Of a stretch of 64,000 bases of DNA, positions 28,721-39,027 are shown piece by piece. Location of the stretch: positions 1 to 64,000 of the forward strand of contig DAOPZL010000002.1 of the NCBI GenBank assembly GCA_035353395.1. The letters run 5' to 3'. Within the stretch, counting starts at the first letter, position 1. Each line of letters starts with the position of its first letter. The translations under genes and the position numbers were made by a program. Below the pieces are notes generated by a model, which did not search any database, was not told the DNA's origin, and saw nothing but the letters and a program-made list of their open reading frames with translations. Source of the DNA: UBA1801 sp035353395 (GTDB lineage Bacteria; Acidobacteriota; Holophagae; Holophagales; Holophagaceae).

Positions 28721-31180
28721 TCAGGCCTGGCGGGCGGTTTCCGCCTTGCCGGTCTCCTCGATCAGCGACTGGAATGCCATCCGGTCCGGGCCCTTGGGCT
28801 CCTCCCGGAGGATCCTGTCGAGGGCCTCCTGGGCTTCCGGAGTCTCCAGCCTCAGCAGGGCCTTCATCGCCAGCAGCCGGATCTCCAGAGGCTCCTTGCT
28901 GTCCCTGAAGAAGCCCCGACGCCGGGCGAGGAGTTCCTGGAGGGCGGGGATGACCGAGTTGGATCCCAGGGTGCCCAGCATCTCCAGCGCCTTTTCCCTC
29001 ACCCGCTCCTGCTCGGGCCTCAGTTTCCCCCTTCCGCCCCGGGCCAGTTCGACCAGGGCGGGCACGGCCTGCTTGGCCTTCATCTCGTTGAGGGTGAAGA
29101 GGGCTTCCATCTGGAGGCTGGGCGCCCGGTGCGAGAGGAGGGGGATGATGGCGTTCTCCGCGGCGCGCCCCCCGAGCCTTCCGAGGGCGCGGATGGTGGC
29201 CCCCACGACCCGGGCATCCGGGTGCAGGAGCAGGGGCTGGAGATCGGGCACCCGCTCGGGATCCGAGATCTCCGCCAGCACGATGAGGGCGTTGCGCACC
29301 ACGTACCACTCCGGGGACTTCAGGGACTCCAGGAGGGGGGCCTCGGCGACCTGGCCGCAGGACTTCAGCGCTTCGAGGAGGCGCGCCCGCCGGCCCCGGT
29401 CCGGCTCCTCGGAAAGCTTCTCCACCAGGATGTTCGCCGACGAGCTGCCGAGCATCTTCAGGTAGGGGTGGATCTTGACGGCGGCGTCCTGGCGGTCCAG
29501 GAGGAAGAGCTGGTCCAGGACCTTGTCCACCCGCTCGGGCGCGCCCAGGCGGGCCAGGAGGTCCAGGGTGGCCTGGCTCTTCCACGGCGCCGGCAGGCTC
29601 ATCTCCGTCACCACGTCCTGCAGTTCCGTGAAGAGCCTGTGGGCCGTCGAGGGGTCGCCGAGCTCCACCCAGAACCAGAGGATGTGTTCCACGGCCTTGG
29701 AGAGCCACTGGTGGACGTCGGGGTCCTTCTCCCGGCCGTAGGCCCTGGACAGGGTCTCCATCAGCTCGTCCATCAGCCCCCGGGGCATGCCGGGGATGTC
29801 CACCCAGTCGGCGATCCGCTCGAAGCCCGTGGCGACGGAGGTGCGGCGCACGACGGCCGGGGAGAAGAGCCCCGCGGCATAGTGGCGCACCAGGCGCAGG
29901 AACTCCTGGTTCCGTCCGGCCTCCAGGAGTTCGCGCAGGAAGGCCAGCACCTTCTCCTGCGGCATCTCGAAGATCCGCTGCCCCTGCATCAGCCTGTCGA
30001 GCTTGGACTCCACGGGCTGGCTGTCCCAGCTCAGGATGTCCACGAGGTCCCCCAGCTGCTTCTCGGACATGCCTTCCTCGCGGAGGGCTTCCACGAGCTG
30101 CTCGCTCCACTGCTTGGCGTTGGTGTGGAGCGGCTTGATCTGGTCGGCCAGCTCGACGATCTGCTCCGGGGCGTGGGATCCCCGGCCGAAGGCCTTGGCG
30201 AGGCTCTGGACGGACATGGAGGCCGAGAGGCGTCCGAGGAGGTTGCGGATGGGGCTCGGCGGGAGATGGGCCGCCCCCAGGAACAGGTCCACCTGGTGCT
30301 CGGGTTCCAGCGAGGACACCGCCTGCCGCATGACGCCCTGGGTGCTGGGCTGGATGCCCTGCTGGTCCATGCCCGCGCTCTGCATGAACGGGCCCAGCCC
30401 CGAGAGGTCCGGCGGGAACTGGCCGCCGAGGATGCTGGCGACGAGGTACTCCCGCATCTTGCCGACGAGGGCGGGCAGGTCCCCGGTGCGGGCGGGGCCG
30501 CCGCTGGGGATGCCGCCCGCGAGGCTCCCGAAGGGGAAGCCGGCGATCGACGGGGAACCCGGGGCGCCCGTGCCGCCGCCCTCTCCGTGGCCGGATCCGG
30601 GGCCTGCCTGGCCTCCGGCGCCCGGTCCGAGGCCCGGGAATCCCTGGCCGCCCGTGCCGGTGCCCGGGCTTCCGCCCGCCTGGGCGCCGCCGCCCGCCGC
30701 CATGCCCGCCAGTCCGGCCATGGACTCCAGGAAGGCCGAGGCGACTTCTCCGGCCTCCGATACGTCCTCCAGGCGAACCTGCAGGACGCGGAGGTGGGTG
30801 ACGCCCTGATCGTCCAGCATCTTCCGGATCCCCCCCTGGGCGCGGATCTGGCTCGGCTTCTGGCACAGCATGCCCAGCAGCGCCTCGAGTTCGGGGACCG
30901 TGGCGCCCGGATAGAGCAGCATGGCGTGGATTTCCCGTTCCTCGAGGGTGTTGGCCAGGTTCCTGATCGGCAGGTTCTGGAGGTCCTCCATGATCTTGTC
31001 CACGAACAGCCGGCCGTTCTTGGCCGCGACCTGGACCTGGGGCTTTTCCTGGAGGAGCTGCCCGTAGCACGCCTCGAATGCCTTGACCGCCTCGGTGCTC
31101 CGCGGGTGGGCCTGGCCATAGAGCTGGCGCGCCTTGATGGCCCTCTGGAAGATGGTGAGGAAGTCGTGGGAAGAGCCCAT
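28721..31180 (-). CDS. Large HEAT-repeat protein with Gly-rich linker
   Basis: The product has 819 residues from the ATG at 31180; a GTG at 31213 in the same frame is the alternative. The N-terminal 150 residues start SSHDFLTIFQRAIKARQLYG and look helical. A low-complexity Gly/Ala/Pro/Ser stretch follows (about 160-220), then a long helical region. The last 250 residues are HEAT-like repeats, for instance WYVVRNALIVLAEISDPERV, ARVVGATIRALGRLGGRAAE and SVIPALQELLARR. No catalytic motif or signal peptide is seen. HEAT arrays usually act as scaffolds for protein partners. The function is unknown; it converges on the glycosylase gene with a 15-base gap. Confidence 0.7.
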   Translation of the reverse strand: MGSSHDFLTIFQRAIKARQLYGQAHPRSTEAVKAFEACYGQLLQEKPQVQVAAKNGRLFVDKIMEDLQNLPIRNLANTLEEREIHAMLLYPGATVPELEALLGMLCQKPSQIRAQGGIRKMLDDQGVTHLRVLQVRLEDVSEAGEVASAFLESMAGLAGMAAGGGAQAGGSPGTGTGGQGFPGLGPGAGGQAGPGSGHGEGGGTGAPGSPSIAGFPFGSLAGGIPSGGPARTGDLPALVGKMREYLVASILGGQFPPDLSGLGPFMQSAGMDQQGIQPSTQGVMRQAVSSLEPEHQVDLFLGAAHLPPSPIRNLLGRLSASMSVQSLAKAFGRGSHAPEQIVELADQIKPLHTNAKQWSEQLVEALREEGMSEKQLGDLVDILSWDSQPVESKLDRLMQGQRIFEMPQEKVLAFLRELLEAGRNQEFLRLVRHYAAGLFSPAVVRRTSVATGFERIADWVDIPGMPRGLMDELMETLSRAYGREKDPDVHQWLSKAVEHILWFWVELGDPSTAHRLFTELQDVVTEMSLPAPWKSQATLDLLARLGAPERVDKVLDQLFLLDRQDAAVKIHPYLKMLGSSSANILVEKLSEEPDRGRRARLLEALKSCGQVAEAPLLESLKSPEWYVVRNALIVLAEISDPERVPDLQPLLLHPDARVVGATIRALGRLGGRAAENAIIPLLSHRAPSLQMEALFTLNEMKAKQAVPALVELARGGRGKLRPEQERVREKALEMLGTLGSNSVIPALQELLARRRGFFRDSKEPLEIRLLAMKALLRLETPEAQEALDRILREEPKGPDRMAFQSLIEETGKAETARQA

Positions 31181-31353
31181 GAAGAACCGCCCTGGTATGG
31201 ATTCTTGATGCACGTGCCGTATCAGACCCCCAGGTTAACATCGCGGGCCCGTCCGCATCGGGTCGCCCTCGACTGATTTGTCGGGTCCCTCGTCCGCCCC
31301 GGGGGCGGCCGCTCTCCTCCCACGGACGGCCTCATCTATGGTTCGATGGAAGC

Positions 31354-32469
31354 ATGCGCCGTTCCTGGCTTTGGACACCCCCGTTCCTCATCGCCGCCGC
31401 CATCGTCTGGCTGAGCCACCAGACCCACTACCCGGGCGGCGTCGCCCTGCCGCCTCCCCTGGACAAGGTGGCCCACGCCGCCGTCTTCGGCGCGCTGGCC
31501 TTCTTCCTGGAACTGGCCTGGCGGAACGTCCGCCACGACTTCCCGACCTACCGGAGGCACCTCTGGATCTTCCTGGGCGTGCTCCTGTTCGCCGTCTCCG
31601 ATGAATGGCACCAGGCCTTCGTGCCGGGCCGGGACTGCAGTGCCCTGGACTGGCTGGCGGACGCGGTCGGTGCCGTGATGGGACTGGGGCTGGCCATGCT
31701 GCCGTTCGTCCGGGGGAGCCGCCGTCCCGTCTTCGGCTGGTGGCGGGGGACCCGGGCGAGGAGGGATCCGGGGCGGCCGCTGATCCTCGTGGCGGATCCG
31801 CACTGGAGCGAAGAACTCACCGGTCTGCAGGAGACGACGCGCCTCCATCCGGAGGCGGACTGGCTCTTCCTGGGGGACATCTTCGAGGTGTGGGTGGGGC
31901 TGCCGGGTATGGAGACCGAGGCCCAGCGCTCCTTCCTGTGGTGGGTCCAGGAGCGGCGGAACGCGGGCCGCTGGATCGGTCTGTGGACGGGCAACCGGGA
32001 CTATTTCCTGGACCGGTTCTCCGGCCGCTTCGATCTCCTGGGGGAAGGCCCCGGCGGGGATCTCCCGGAGGAAGGCCTGGTCTTCGAACACGGGGATCTC
32101 GTGAACGGGGGCGACCTTGTCTACCGCCTCTGGAACCTCTTCTCCCGCAGCTCCTTCATCTGGCTCCTGATCCGGATGCTCCCGGCGGTCCTGGCGCAGG
32201 GGTTGGCCCTTCGCCTGGAGCGCGCCATGCGGGTTCCGGGACGGGGCCGCATGGTGGTGCCCCGCGAGGCGTTCGCGGCCGCGGCGGCGGAGTGTCCCGG
32301 GGCGACCTTCCTCACGGGGCACTTCCACGTCCACGCGACCGTGGGATCCGGGGTGGCCCTCCCGTGGGCCCATGAAGGAGCGTTCGCGGTGTGGGACCGG
32401 GGGAGGCTGGAGCTGCTGGCGGCGCCCTCCGGAACGCGGGCGGGCGCTTTCGCCCCGAGGAAGCCATAA
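31354..32469 (+). CDS. VanZ-like membrane domain fused to LpxH-like phosphoesterase
   Basis: The 371-residue product joins two domains. Residues 1-120 are a VanZ-like domain with about four membrane helices and the family motifs PPLDKVAHAAVFG (35-47) and DEWHQAFVPGR (83-93). Residues 141-355 are a calcineurin-fold phosphoesterase with all metal-binding motifs: D-x-H (148-150), GD (174-175), GNRD (213-216), EHGD (245-248) and GHFHVH (322-327). The FLGDIFEVW and GNRDYFL stretches resemble LpxH, which cleaves UDP-2,3-diacylglucosamine in lipid A synthesis at the inner membrane. I know of no established VanZ-LpxH fusion; the VanZ part may hold the enzyme near its lipid substrate. Substrate is inferred. 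Confidence 0.75.
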   Translation: MRRSWLWTPPFLIAAAIVWLSHQTHYPGGVALPPPLDKVAHAAVFGALAFFLELAWRNVRHDFPTYRRHLWIFLGVLLFAVSDEWHQAFVPGRDCSALDWLADAVGAVMGLGLAMLPFVRGSRRPVFGWWRGTRARRDPGRPLILVADPHWSEELTGLQETTRLHPEADWLFLGDIFEVWVGLPGMETEAQRSFLWWVQERRNAGRWIGLWTGNRDYFLDRFSGRFDLLGEGPGGDLPEEGLVFEHGDLVNGGDLVYRLWNLFSRSSFIWLLIRMLPAVLAQGLALRLERAMRVPGRGRMVVPREAFAAAAAECPGATFLTGHFHVHATVGSGVALPWAHEGAFAVWDRGRLELLAAPSGTRAGAFAPRKP

Positions 32470-32485
32470 TGTTGCGGGGGTGATC

Positions 32486-33046
32486 ATGAAAAAGGAGATG
32501 TTGCCGCCGCTGATGGCGGGGTTGCTTCTCGCCGGCTGCGCGACCTTCAGCGTCCGCTACGACTACGACGCCCGAGCCGACTGTTCGGCCTACCGGACCT
32601 TCGACTGGTACGCCTCCAGCCGCCTGGGCAAGGACCAGGCGCAGAAGGTGGAGGATCCCATCATGGACCGCAGGGTGGCGGAGACCCTGGAACGGGAACT
32701 CGCGGCCCGCGGCTTCCGCCGGGAGACCGGGACGGACCCGGATTTCCTCGTGGCCTACTATCCCGTCTACCGGGAGAAGAAGTACCGGACGGGGGAGCAG
32801 ATCGGCTTCGGGTCCTGGGGCTTCCATCCATTCGGGATCGGGATCGGCACCGGCCTGTCCCAGGAGCATCGCTACAAGGAAGGCACGCTGGTCCTGGAGA
32901 TCGTGGACGCCAGGAGCAGCCAGCGGGTCTGGCAGGCCTCGGCGGAAGGGGCCCTGACGAACCTGAAGAGCCCCGACCAGGCGGATCGGCAGGTGGCGGG
33001 CGCCGTGCGCAAGATGCTCGAACGCTTCCCGCCGAAGAAGCCCTGA
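32486..33046 (+). CDS. DUF4136-type lipoprotein
   Basis: This 186-residue protein has a lipoprotein signal ending LLAGC (Cys at about residue 17). The mature part reads YDYDARADCSAYRTFDWY, then VAETLERELAARGFRR, DFLVAYYP and LVLEIVDARSSQRVWQASAEG, the pattern of DUF4136 envelope lipoproteins. Their function is not known. A short Gly/Phe-rich loop (FGSWGFHPFGIGIGTG) lies mid-protein. The ATG at 32486 is 16 bases past the preceding stop, so it is likely co-transcribed with the VanZ-LpxH gene. Confidence 0.75.
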   Translation: MKKEMLPPLMAGLLLAGCATFSVRYDYDARADCSAYRTFDWYASSRLGKDQAQKVEDPIMDRRVAETLERELAARGFRRETGTDPDFLVAYYPVYREKKYRTGEQIGFGSWGFHPFGIGIGTGLSQEHRYKEGTLVLEIVDARSSQRVWQASAEGALTNLKSPDQADRQVAGAVRKMLERFPPKKP

Positions 33047-33142
33047 AGCCGGGCATGGGGGAAGGCGCGGCGCATTCCCCTGGAACGGTCGTCCCGCAGG
33101 CGGCTTCTAAAGTCCGGAACCGTTTTCCAAAAGGAGCGTCCC

Positions 33143-33643
33143 GTGGCCCAGATCACGCTTAAAGGCAACCCCATCCACACCGCCGGCGAACTGCCCAAGG
33201 TGGGTTCTCCCGCCCCCGCCTTCACCCTCGTGAAGACTGATCTCTCGGAGGTGGCGCTCAGGAGCTTCACGGGCCGGCGCCTGGTGCTGAACATCTTCCC
33301 CAGCCTGGATACGCCCACCTGCGCCACCAGCGTGCGGAAGTTCAACGCCCTGGCGGGCGGGGTCCCCGACACCACCGTGCTCTGCGTCTCCGCCGACCTG
33401 CCCTTCGCGGCCGGCCGCTTCTGCGCCACGGAGGGCCTGGCGAACGTGATGCCGGCCTCCTGCTTCCGCAGCCCGGAATTCGGCGGCGCGTACGGCGTGG
33501 CCATGGTGGACGGACCCCTGCGGGGCCTGATGGCGAGGGCCGTCGTGGTCGTGGACGCGGCCGGCCAGGTGGTCCACACCGAACTGGTTCCGGAGATCGC
33601 CAGCGAACCGGACTACGACAAGGCCCTCGCCGCGCTGAAGTAG
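33143..33643 (+). CDS. tpx: Thiol peroxidase Tpx
   Basis: Tpx is an atypical two-cysteine peroxiredoxin that reduces lipid and hydrogen peroxides using thioredoxin. The 166-residue product has the peroxidatic Cys60 in SLDTPTCATSVRKF and the resolving Cys94 in the helix below it (GRFCATEG). KGNPIHTAGELPKVGSPAP is the standard N-terminus. Translation starts at a GTG (33143) with AAGGAG 7 bases upstream. It stands alone between a lipoprotein and the exporter genes on the other strand, with convergent stops 7 bases apart. Confidence 0.93.
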   Translation: MAQITLKGNPIHTAGELPKVGSPAPAFTLVKTDLSEVALRSFTGRRLVLNIFPSLDTPTCATSVRKFNALAGGVPDTTVLCVSADLPFAAGRFCATEGLANVMPASCFRSPEFGGAYGVAMVDGPLRGLMARAVVVVDAAGQVVHTELVPEIASEPDYDKALAALK

Positions 33644-33650
33644 GGGCCGC

Positions 33651-34871
<1,221 letters not shown>

Positions 34872-34883
34872 GGCTGCTCCCGC

Positions 34884-36095
34884 TCAACGCCTTCCCATGG
34901 GGCCGCCGAGGGGGGTCGCCCCGTTCTGCTGGGCCTTCTTGGCCTCCTCGACGCCCACCAGGACCTGGAGGCCCTCCGCCAGCCCCTCGCCGGACACCTC
35001 CGTGGCCTGGCCGTCCGTGATGCCCACATGCACGGGGATGGGGGCCGGGCGGGAGCCCTTCAGCACCCAGATCCGGTCCTCGTGCCTGGCGGCGGCGCCC
35101 CGGCCGGGGGCCGCACCCGCCCGGGAAGACGTGCCGTTGCCGTTGGTCCTGGACTTCGCGTCGCCGTTCCCGGCCTGCATGAAGGCCAGGGGATTGAACC
35201 GCAGGGCGGCGGAAGGGAGCTTCAGGACGCCGTCCCGCCTGTCCGTGAGGATGGAGACGTTCGCGGTCATGCCGGGGCGCAGCTTGAGGTCATCGTTGTC
35301 CACGTCGATCTGGACGTTGTAGGTGACCACGTTCTGGGTCACGACCGGCTCGAGGCGCACCTGGCTCACGGTGCCCCTGAAGGGGTCCTCCGGGAAGGAA
35401 TCGACGGTGAACTGGCCCTTCTCTCCGGCCCGGACATGGCCGATGTCGGCCTCGTCGATGGCGGCGAGCACCTTCATCTTCGTCAGGTCCTGGGCGATGA
35501 CGAACAGCGTGGGCGTGTTGAAGGAGGCCGCCACCGTCTGGCCCACGTCCACGGCCCGGCTCACCACGACGCCGCTGACGGGGGCCTTGATCGTGCAGTA
35601 GCCGAGGTTCGCCTTGGCCTTGGCCAGGGCCGCCTGGGCGGAGAGGAGGTCTCCCTGGGCCTGGTCGGCCGTCACCTGGGCGGATTCCAGGTCCTGGTCG
35701 GCCATGAGCTGCTGCTCGTGGAGCCGCTTGGCCCGTGCGAGCTGGCGGCGGGAGTTCTCGAGCGTCGCACGCGCCTTGGCCACCGAGGCCTGGGCATCCA
35801 TCACGGCGGCCTGGAAGAGCGTGGGCTCGATCTGGGCGATGGGCTGGCCCTTGACGACCTTGGCGTTGTAGTCCACGAAGATCCCGGAGATGGTGCCGCT
35901 CACCTGGGTTCCCACGTTCACCTGGATGAGGGCGGAGAGGGTGCCCGTCGCGCTGATGCGCTGGGCGATGGAACCACGTTCGACCGGCGCGGTCCGCCAC
36001 TTCACTTCCGCCTTCCCGTTCCGCGTGGAATAGATGCCGATGCCGACCGCCAGGATGGCCCCGGCAAGAAGATAGATCCATGTCGCGCGCTTCAT
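34884..36095 (-). CDS. MacA-like periplasmic adaptor of an efflux system
   Basis: This 403-residue membrane-fusion protein has one N-terminal helix (about 5-20), a biotinyl-lipoyl domain split by a long coiled-coil hairpin (QASVAKARATLENSRRQLARAKRLHEQQLMADQDLE region, about 100-165), the IKAPVSGVVVSRAVDVGQTV return strand, and a beta-barrel part. Near the C-terminus there is a Gly/Ala/Arg-rich linker (about 325-345), which is unusual. It bridges the inner-membrane permease encoded next to it and an outer-membrane channel not found here. ATG 36095 with GGAGAGG upstream is preferred over the GTG two codons earlier. Confidence 0.87.
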   Translation of the reverse strand: MKRATWIYLLAGAILAVGIGIYSTRNGKAEVKWRTAPVERGSIAQRISATGTLSALIQVNVGTQVSGTISGIFVDYNAKVVKGQPIAQIEPTLFQAAVMDAQASVAKARATLENSRRQLARAKRLHEQQLMADQDLESAQVTADQAQGDLLSAQAALAKAKANLGYCTIKAPVSGVVVSRAVDVGQTVAASFNTPTLFVIAQDLTKMKVLAAIDEADIGHVRAGEKGQFTVDSFPEDPFRGTVSQVRLEPVVTQNVVTYNVQIDVDNDDLKLRPGMTANVSILTDRRDGVLKLPSAALRFNPLAFMQAGNGDAKSRTNGNGTSSRAGAAPGRGAAARHEDRIWVLKGSRPAPIPVHVGITDGQATEVSGEGLAEGLQVLVGVEEAKKAQQNGATPLGGPMGRR

Positions 36096-36185
36096 CTCCA
36101 CCTCTCCGGAAGGCTCCGTCAGGGGTATAGACGGGCGGCGGGATCGACAGGTTGAGGAGGCCCTCCGAAGAAGACCGCCAGGCGG

Positions 36186-37001
36186 CTATTTCTTCTGCGC
36201 GTGGTACTCGTCGAGGTACTTGTCGACCAGCCTGATCGTCTCGTCGTCCACTTGCAGGCTGAACATCAGGTAGCGCTTCTCTCCGGGGGGCATGTCGGGG
36301 AAGGAGCGGACCTGGAACTCCGAGGGCTGGAAGCCGGCGAGGCGGACGGCCTCCCCCGCCTCCTCGGGGGAGATGAACATGTAGTCCGCGCGGCGGGCGT
36401 GGATCATCTGGATCATGCTGACGTTCTCGACGGTGGCCGTCATCGCGAGTTGCCGGCTCCGGTCGATCCGTTCGTCCAGGGCCTGGCCGTAGGAATAGCC
36501 GAGCTTCCTCAGGAGCAGGAGGCTCCCGTCGTCCAGGAGCTCGTGCGTGGTCCTGAGGGCCGGGATCCGCGGGTGGTCGGCCCGCGCGAGCACGGCGATC
36601 TGCTTGTCCTGGTAGATGGGGTGGGAGAACTTGGCGAACTTCTCCCGCTCGGGGTTCTTGAACCAGCCGACGGCCGCCAGTTTCGTCCGGTTCTCATGGA
36701 TCTTGAGGAGCTGCCGGGCGGAGGGCATGGCGACCCACTGGAAGGGGATGCCGGCCTTGCGGAGCGCATAGGCCACGGGGTCGGCGGTGAGCCCCGTGAC
36801 GCTGGAACCGGGGCCCGGGACCTGGTGGGGCGGCCTCGCGTTGTAGAGGACGGTCAGGGGTTCCCCGGCGAATACGGCCCTGGACAAGAGCGCAAAGGCC
36901 AGGGCCAGGATCCGTCCCAGCCGCGCGAAGGGACGACGAGGTCCGGCCAGGACGGGACGTCCATCGAGCCTCGTCTCCCAATATGGACAGGAATGCATCA
37001 T
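36186..37001 (-). CDS. Periplasmic amino-acid-type substrate-binding protein
   Basis: The 271-residue product has an N-terminal hydrophobic segment at about residues 31-46 (LALAFALLSRAVFAG), an export signal behind a long leader. A bilobal binding domain of SBP_bac_3 type follows: LTVLYNARPP, DPVAYALRKAGIPFQWVAMPSARQL, KIAVLARA-like strand and a C-terminal helix KYLDEYHAQK. No permease or ATPase gene is nearby, so it may sense or chelate a ligand without importing it. A start nearer to the signal, such as an internal GTG or CTG, is possible because the first 20 residues look non-conserved. Confidence 0.7.
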   Translation of the reverse strand: MMHSCPYWETRLDGRPVLAGPRRPFARLGRILALAFALLSRAVFAGEPLTVLYNARPPHQVPGPGSSVTGLTADPVAYALRKAGIPFQWVAMPSARQLLKIHENRTKLAAVGWFKNPEREKFAKFSHPIYQDKQIAVLARADHPRIPALRTTHELLDDGSLLLLRKLGYSYGQALDERIDRSRQLAMTATVENVSMIQMIHARRADYMFISPEEAGEAVRLAGFQPSEFQVRSFPDMPPGEKRYLMFSLQVDDETIRLVDKYLDEYHAQKK

Positions 37002-37079
37002 CGGAGGGCTGCAAACAGCGTGTGTGGTTACCTGGCTTATTGTATGACCCCACGCCCTGCAGGGACCCCGATCTTTTCC

Positions 37080-37529
37080 CTATGCCCCGTAGTCCACATC
37101 GTCCGGAAGCTCGTTCCTGTCCGCGGCCCCTTGCCAGGGGAAGTGCTCCGCCAGGCGGTCCCCCACCAGGGTGATCCCCTCCACCAGGCCGTCCGTGAAC
37201 TCCCCGCGCCGGAAACGGGCCGAGAGACATCCCGCGAGATCGTTCCAGAAGCCTTGGCCCACCTTGGCGTGGATGCCTTCGTCGCCCACCACGGCGAAGC
37301 GCCTGCGGCTGGGCACCAGGAGGATCAGCACGCCGTTGCGCTGTTCGGTCCGGTCCATCCCGAGGCGGATGAAGGCCTTCCGGGCGGCCTTCTCCACATC
37401 GCCCCAGAAGAAGCTGGCCACGGAGACCCGGATCTCCCCGGAACTGGTGCGCTCCGCGCGGCGGATGGCCTCGATCACCCGGGTCTCGTCCAGGCACTTC
37501 TTCAGGCTCCTCCGAGTCATTCCCGTCAT
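37080..37529 (-). CDS. TPM-domain protein (cytosolic form)
   Basis: The 149-residue product consists of one TPM domain: AIRRAERTSSGEIRVSVASF, then NGVLILLVPSRRRFAVVGDEGIHAKVGQGFW and FRRGEFTDGLVEGI. It has no signal or membrane helix. TPM domains are found in proteins of envelope and photosystem maintenance; their biochemical role here is unknown. It follows the larger TPM gene by 28 bases in a LemA-TPM-TPM cluster, a common bacterial arrangement. A second ATG (37520) in frame is possible. Confidence 0.8.
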   Translation of the reverse strand: MTGMTRRSLKKCLDETRVIEAIRRAERTSSGEIRVSVASFFWGDVEKAARKAFIRLGMDRTEQRNGVLILLVPSRRRFAVVGDEGIHAKVGQGFWNDLAGCLSARFRRGEFTDGLVEGITLVGDRLAEHFPWQGAADRNELPDDVDYGA

Positions 37530-37557
37530 GCGCCCCTCCCCGTGCCGCGGCCCCGCA

Positions 37558-38289
37558 TCACCATGATCCCGAGGCGCCGCCGCCGCCCGATCGGCCGCCG
37601 CCCCCCGACCAGCCTCCCCCTCCGCCGGACCAGCCGCCCCCGCCTCTTCCCCCGCCGCGTCCGCCGGACATCAGGCTGAAGAGGAGCCCGATCGCGAGGC
37701 TGGGGTGCGTGACCAGCAGGAAGAGGAAACCCAAGCCGAGGATGGCGAAGAACACGAGCTGGACGACCGGGACCGGAGCGGGCCGCCGGACTGGCGGCCG
37801 AGCGCCCCCGCCGAGCGTGTCCAGGATCCGCCCGACTCCCTCGCTGACGGCGCCGTCCCAGTCCCCGCGGCCGAGCCGCGGGGCGAGGGTCTCCCGGATG
37901 ATCCTGGAAGCCAGGGCGTCGGGCATCCGGCCTTCCAGTCCATAGCCCACTTCGATCCGGAGGCGGTGGTCCTGGGCGAGGATGAAGAGCACCAGGCCGT
38001 CGTCGATGCCCTTGCGGCCCACCTTCCAGGCTTCGAAGGTGCGCACGGCCCAATCCTCGAGGGGAATCTCTCCGGTGCTCCCGCCGATCCAGACCAGCAC
38101 TTGATGTCCGGTGTCCTTCTCGTAGGCGGCCAGGCGGCGGTCGAGGTCCTGGCGGGTCGCCGGGGACAGGAGGGCCGGCCCGTCCGTCACCCAGCGTCCG
38201 GGCGGGGGCGGCAGGGGCGTTCCGGCCCCGAGGCCCAGGGCGCCCCACCAGGCCAGGACCGCGAAGAGAACCCCGAGGATCCTGCGCAT
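37558..38289 (-). CDS. YgcG-like TPM-domain membrane protein with Gly-rich tail
   Basis: This 243-residue protein has a signal peptide (about 1-22), a periplasmic TPM domain (residues about 30-155, including VTDGPALLSPATRQDLDRRL and FILAQDHRLRIEVGYGLEG), a membrane helix (about 175-200) and a C-terminal tail made of Gly/Ser/Trp/Arg repeats (GGGGWSGGGG). This is the standard architecture of proteins encoded next to LemA. The tail is probably disordered. It lies 3 bases after lemA and is surely in the same operon. Confidence 0.87.
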   Translation of the reverse strand: MRRILGVLFAVLAWWGALGLGAGTPLPPPPGRWVTDGPALLSPATRQDLDRRLAAYEKDTGHQVLVWIGGSTGEIPLEDWAVRTFEAWKVGRKGIDDGLVLFILAQDHRLRIEVGYGLEGRMPDALASRIIRETLAPRLGRGDWDGAVSEGVGRILDTLGGGARPPVRRPAPVPVVQLVFFAILGLGFLFLLVTHPSLAIGLLFSLMSGGRGGGRGGGGWSGGGGGWSGGGGRSGGGGASGSW

Positions 38290-38292
38290 CGC

Positions 38293-38895
38293 CTAGAATG
38301 CGACCGTGGGCGCCTTCTCGGCGCCGGGCTGGGCCTTGAAGTAGGCCTTGTCGCGGAACCGGTCGCCGAAGAAGCCCGCGACGAGCACCGTCGGGAAGCT
38401 GTTGCGCCGCGTGTTGAAGGCCCGGGCCGCCTCGTTGAACCGCATCCGCTCGACGGCGATGCGGTTCTCCGTGCCCTCGAGCTGCGCCTGGAGATCCCGG
38501 AAGTTCTGGGTGGCCTTCAGGTCGGGATACTTCTCCACCACCACCATGAGACGACCGAGGGCCGAACCCAGGCCCTCCTGGGCCGCCTGGAAGCGCGCCA
38601 GCTCTTCCGGACTGTTCAGGACCTTGCCCAGGGTGACCTGGCCGACCTTGGCCCTGGCCTCCGTGACGGCGGTGAAGGTCTCCTTCTCGAAGGCCGCCGC
38701 GCCCTTGACGGTCGCCACCAGGTTGGGTACCAGGTCGGCGCGCCTCTGGTAGACGTTCTCCACCTGCCCCCACTGGGACCCGACGGCCTGGTCCAGGCTG
38801 TTGAGCGAATTGTACGAACCCATGACGGTGAGGCCGAGCACGGCCAGGACCAGCAGCACCAGCCCCCCGCAACCAAGCGCAATCTTGCCACCCAT
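38293..38895 (-). CDS. lemA: LemA family protein
   Basis: This 200-residue protein has an N-terminal membrane helix (about 5-24) and the LemA helical core: YNSLNSLDQAVGSQWGQVENVYQRRADLVPNLV, EARAKVGQ, VVVEKYPDLKATQNFRDLQAQLEGTENRI and RRNSFPTVLVAGFF. LemA proteins sit in the envelope; their activity is unknown. The ATG at 38895 is preceded by GAGGAGGAA; an in-frame ATG at 38925 lacks a ribosome site. First gene of the LemA-TPM-TPM unit. Confidence 0.92.
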   Translation of the reverse strand: MGGKIALGCGGLVLLVLAVLGLTVMGSYNSLNSLDQAVGSQWGQVENVYQRRADLVPNLVATVKGAAAFEKETFTAVTEARAKVGQVTLGKVLNSPEELARFQAAQEGLGSALGRLMVVVEKYPDLKATQNFRDLQAQLEGTENRIAVERMRFNEAARAFNTRRNSFPTVLVAGFFGDRFRDKAYFKAQPGAEKAPTVAF

Positions 38896-39027
38896 GCCCA
38901 CGGTTCCTCCTCGGAATCCTTCCATGTTAGCCGGGGACAGGAAGAACGCTCCCCGTCGTCCGCTGGGCGGTCCGGAACGGGGCCCGAGCCGGGGATTTCC
39001 GGCGTGGATCCGCGGGAGGGTCGGCCG

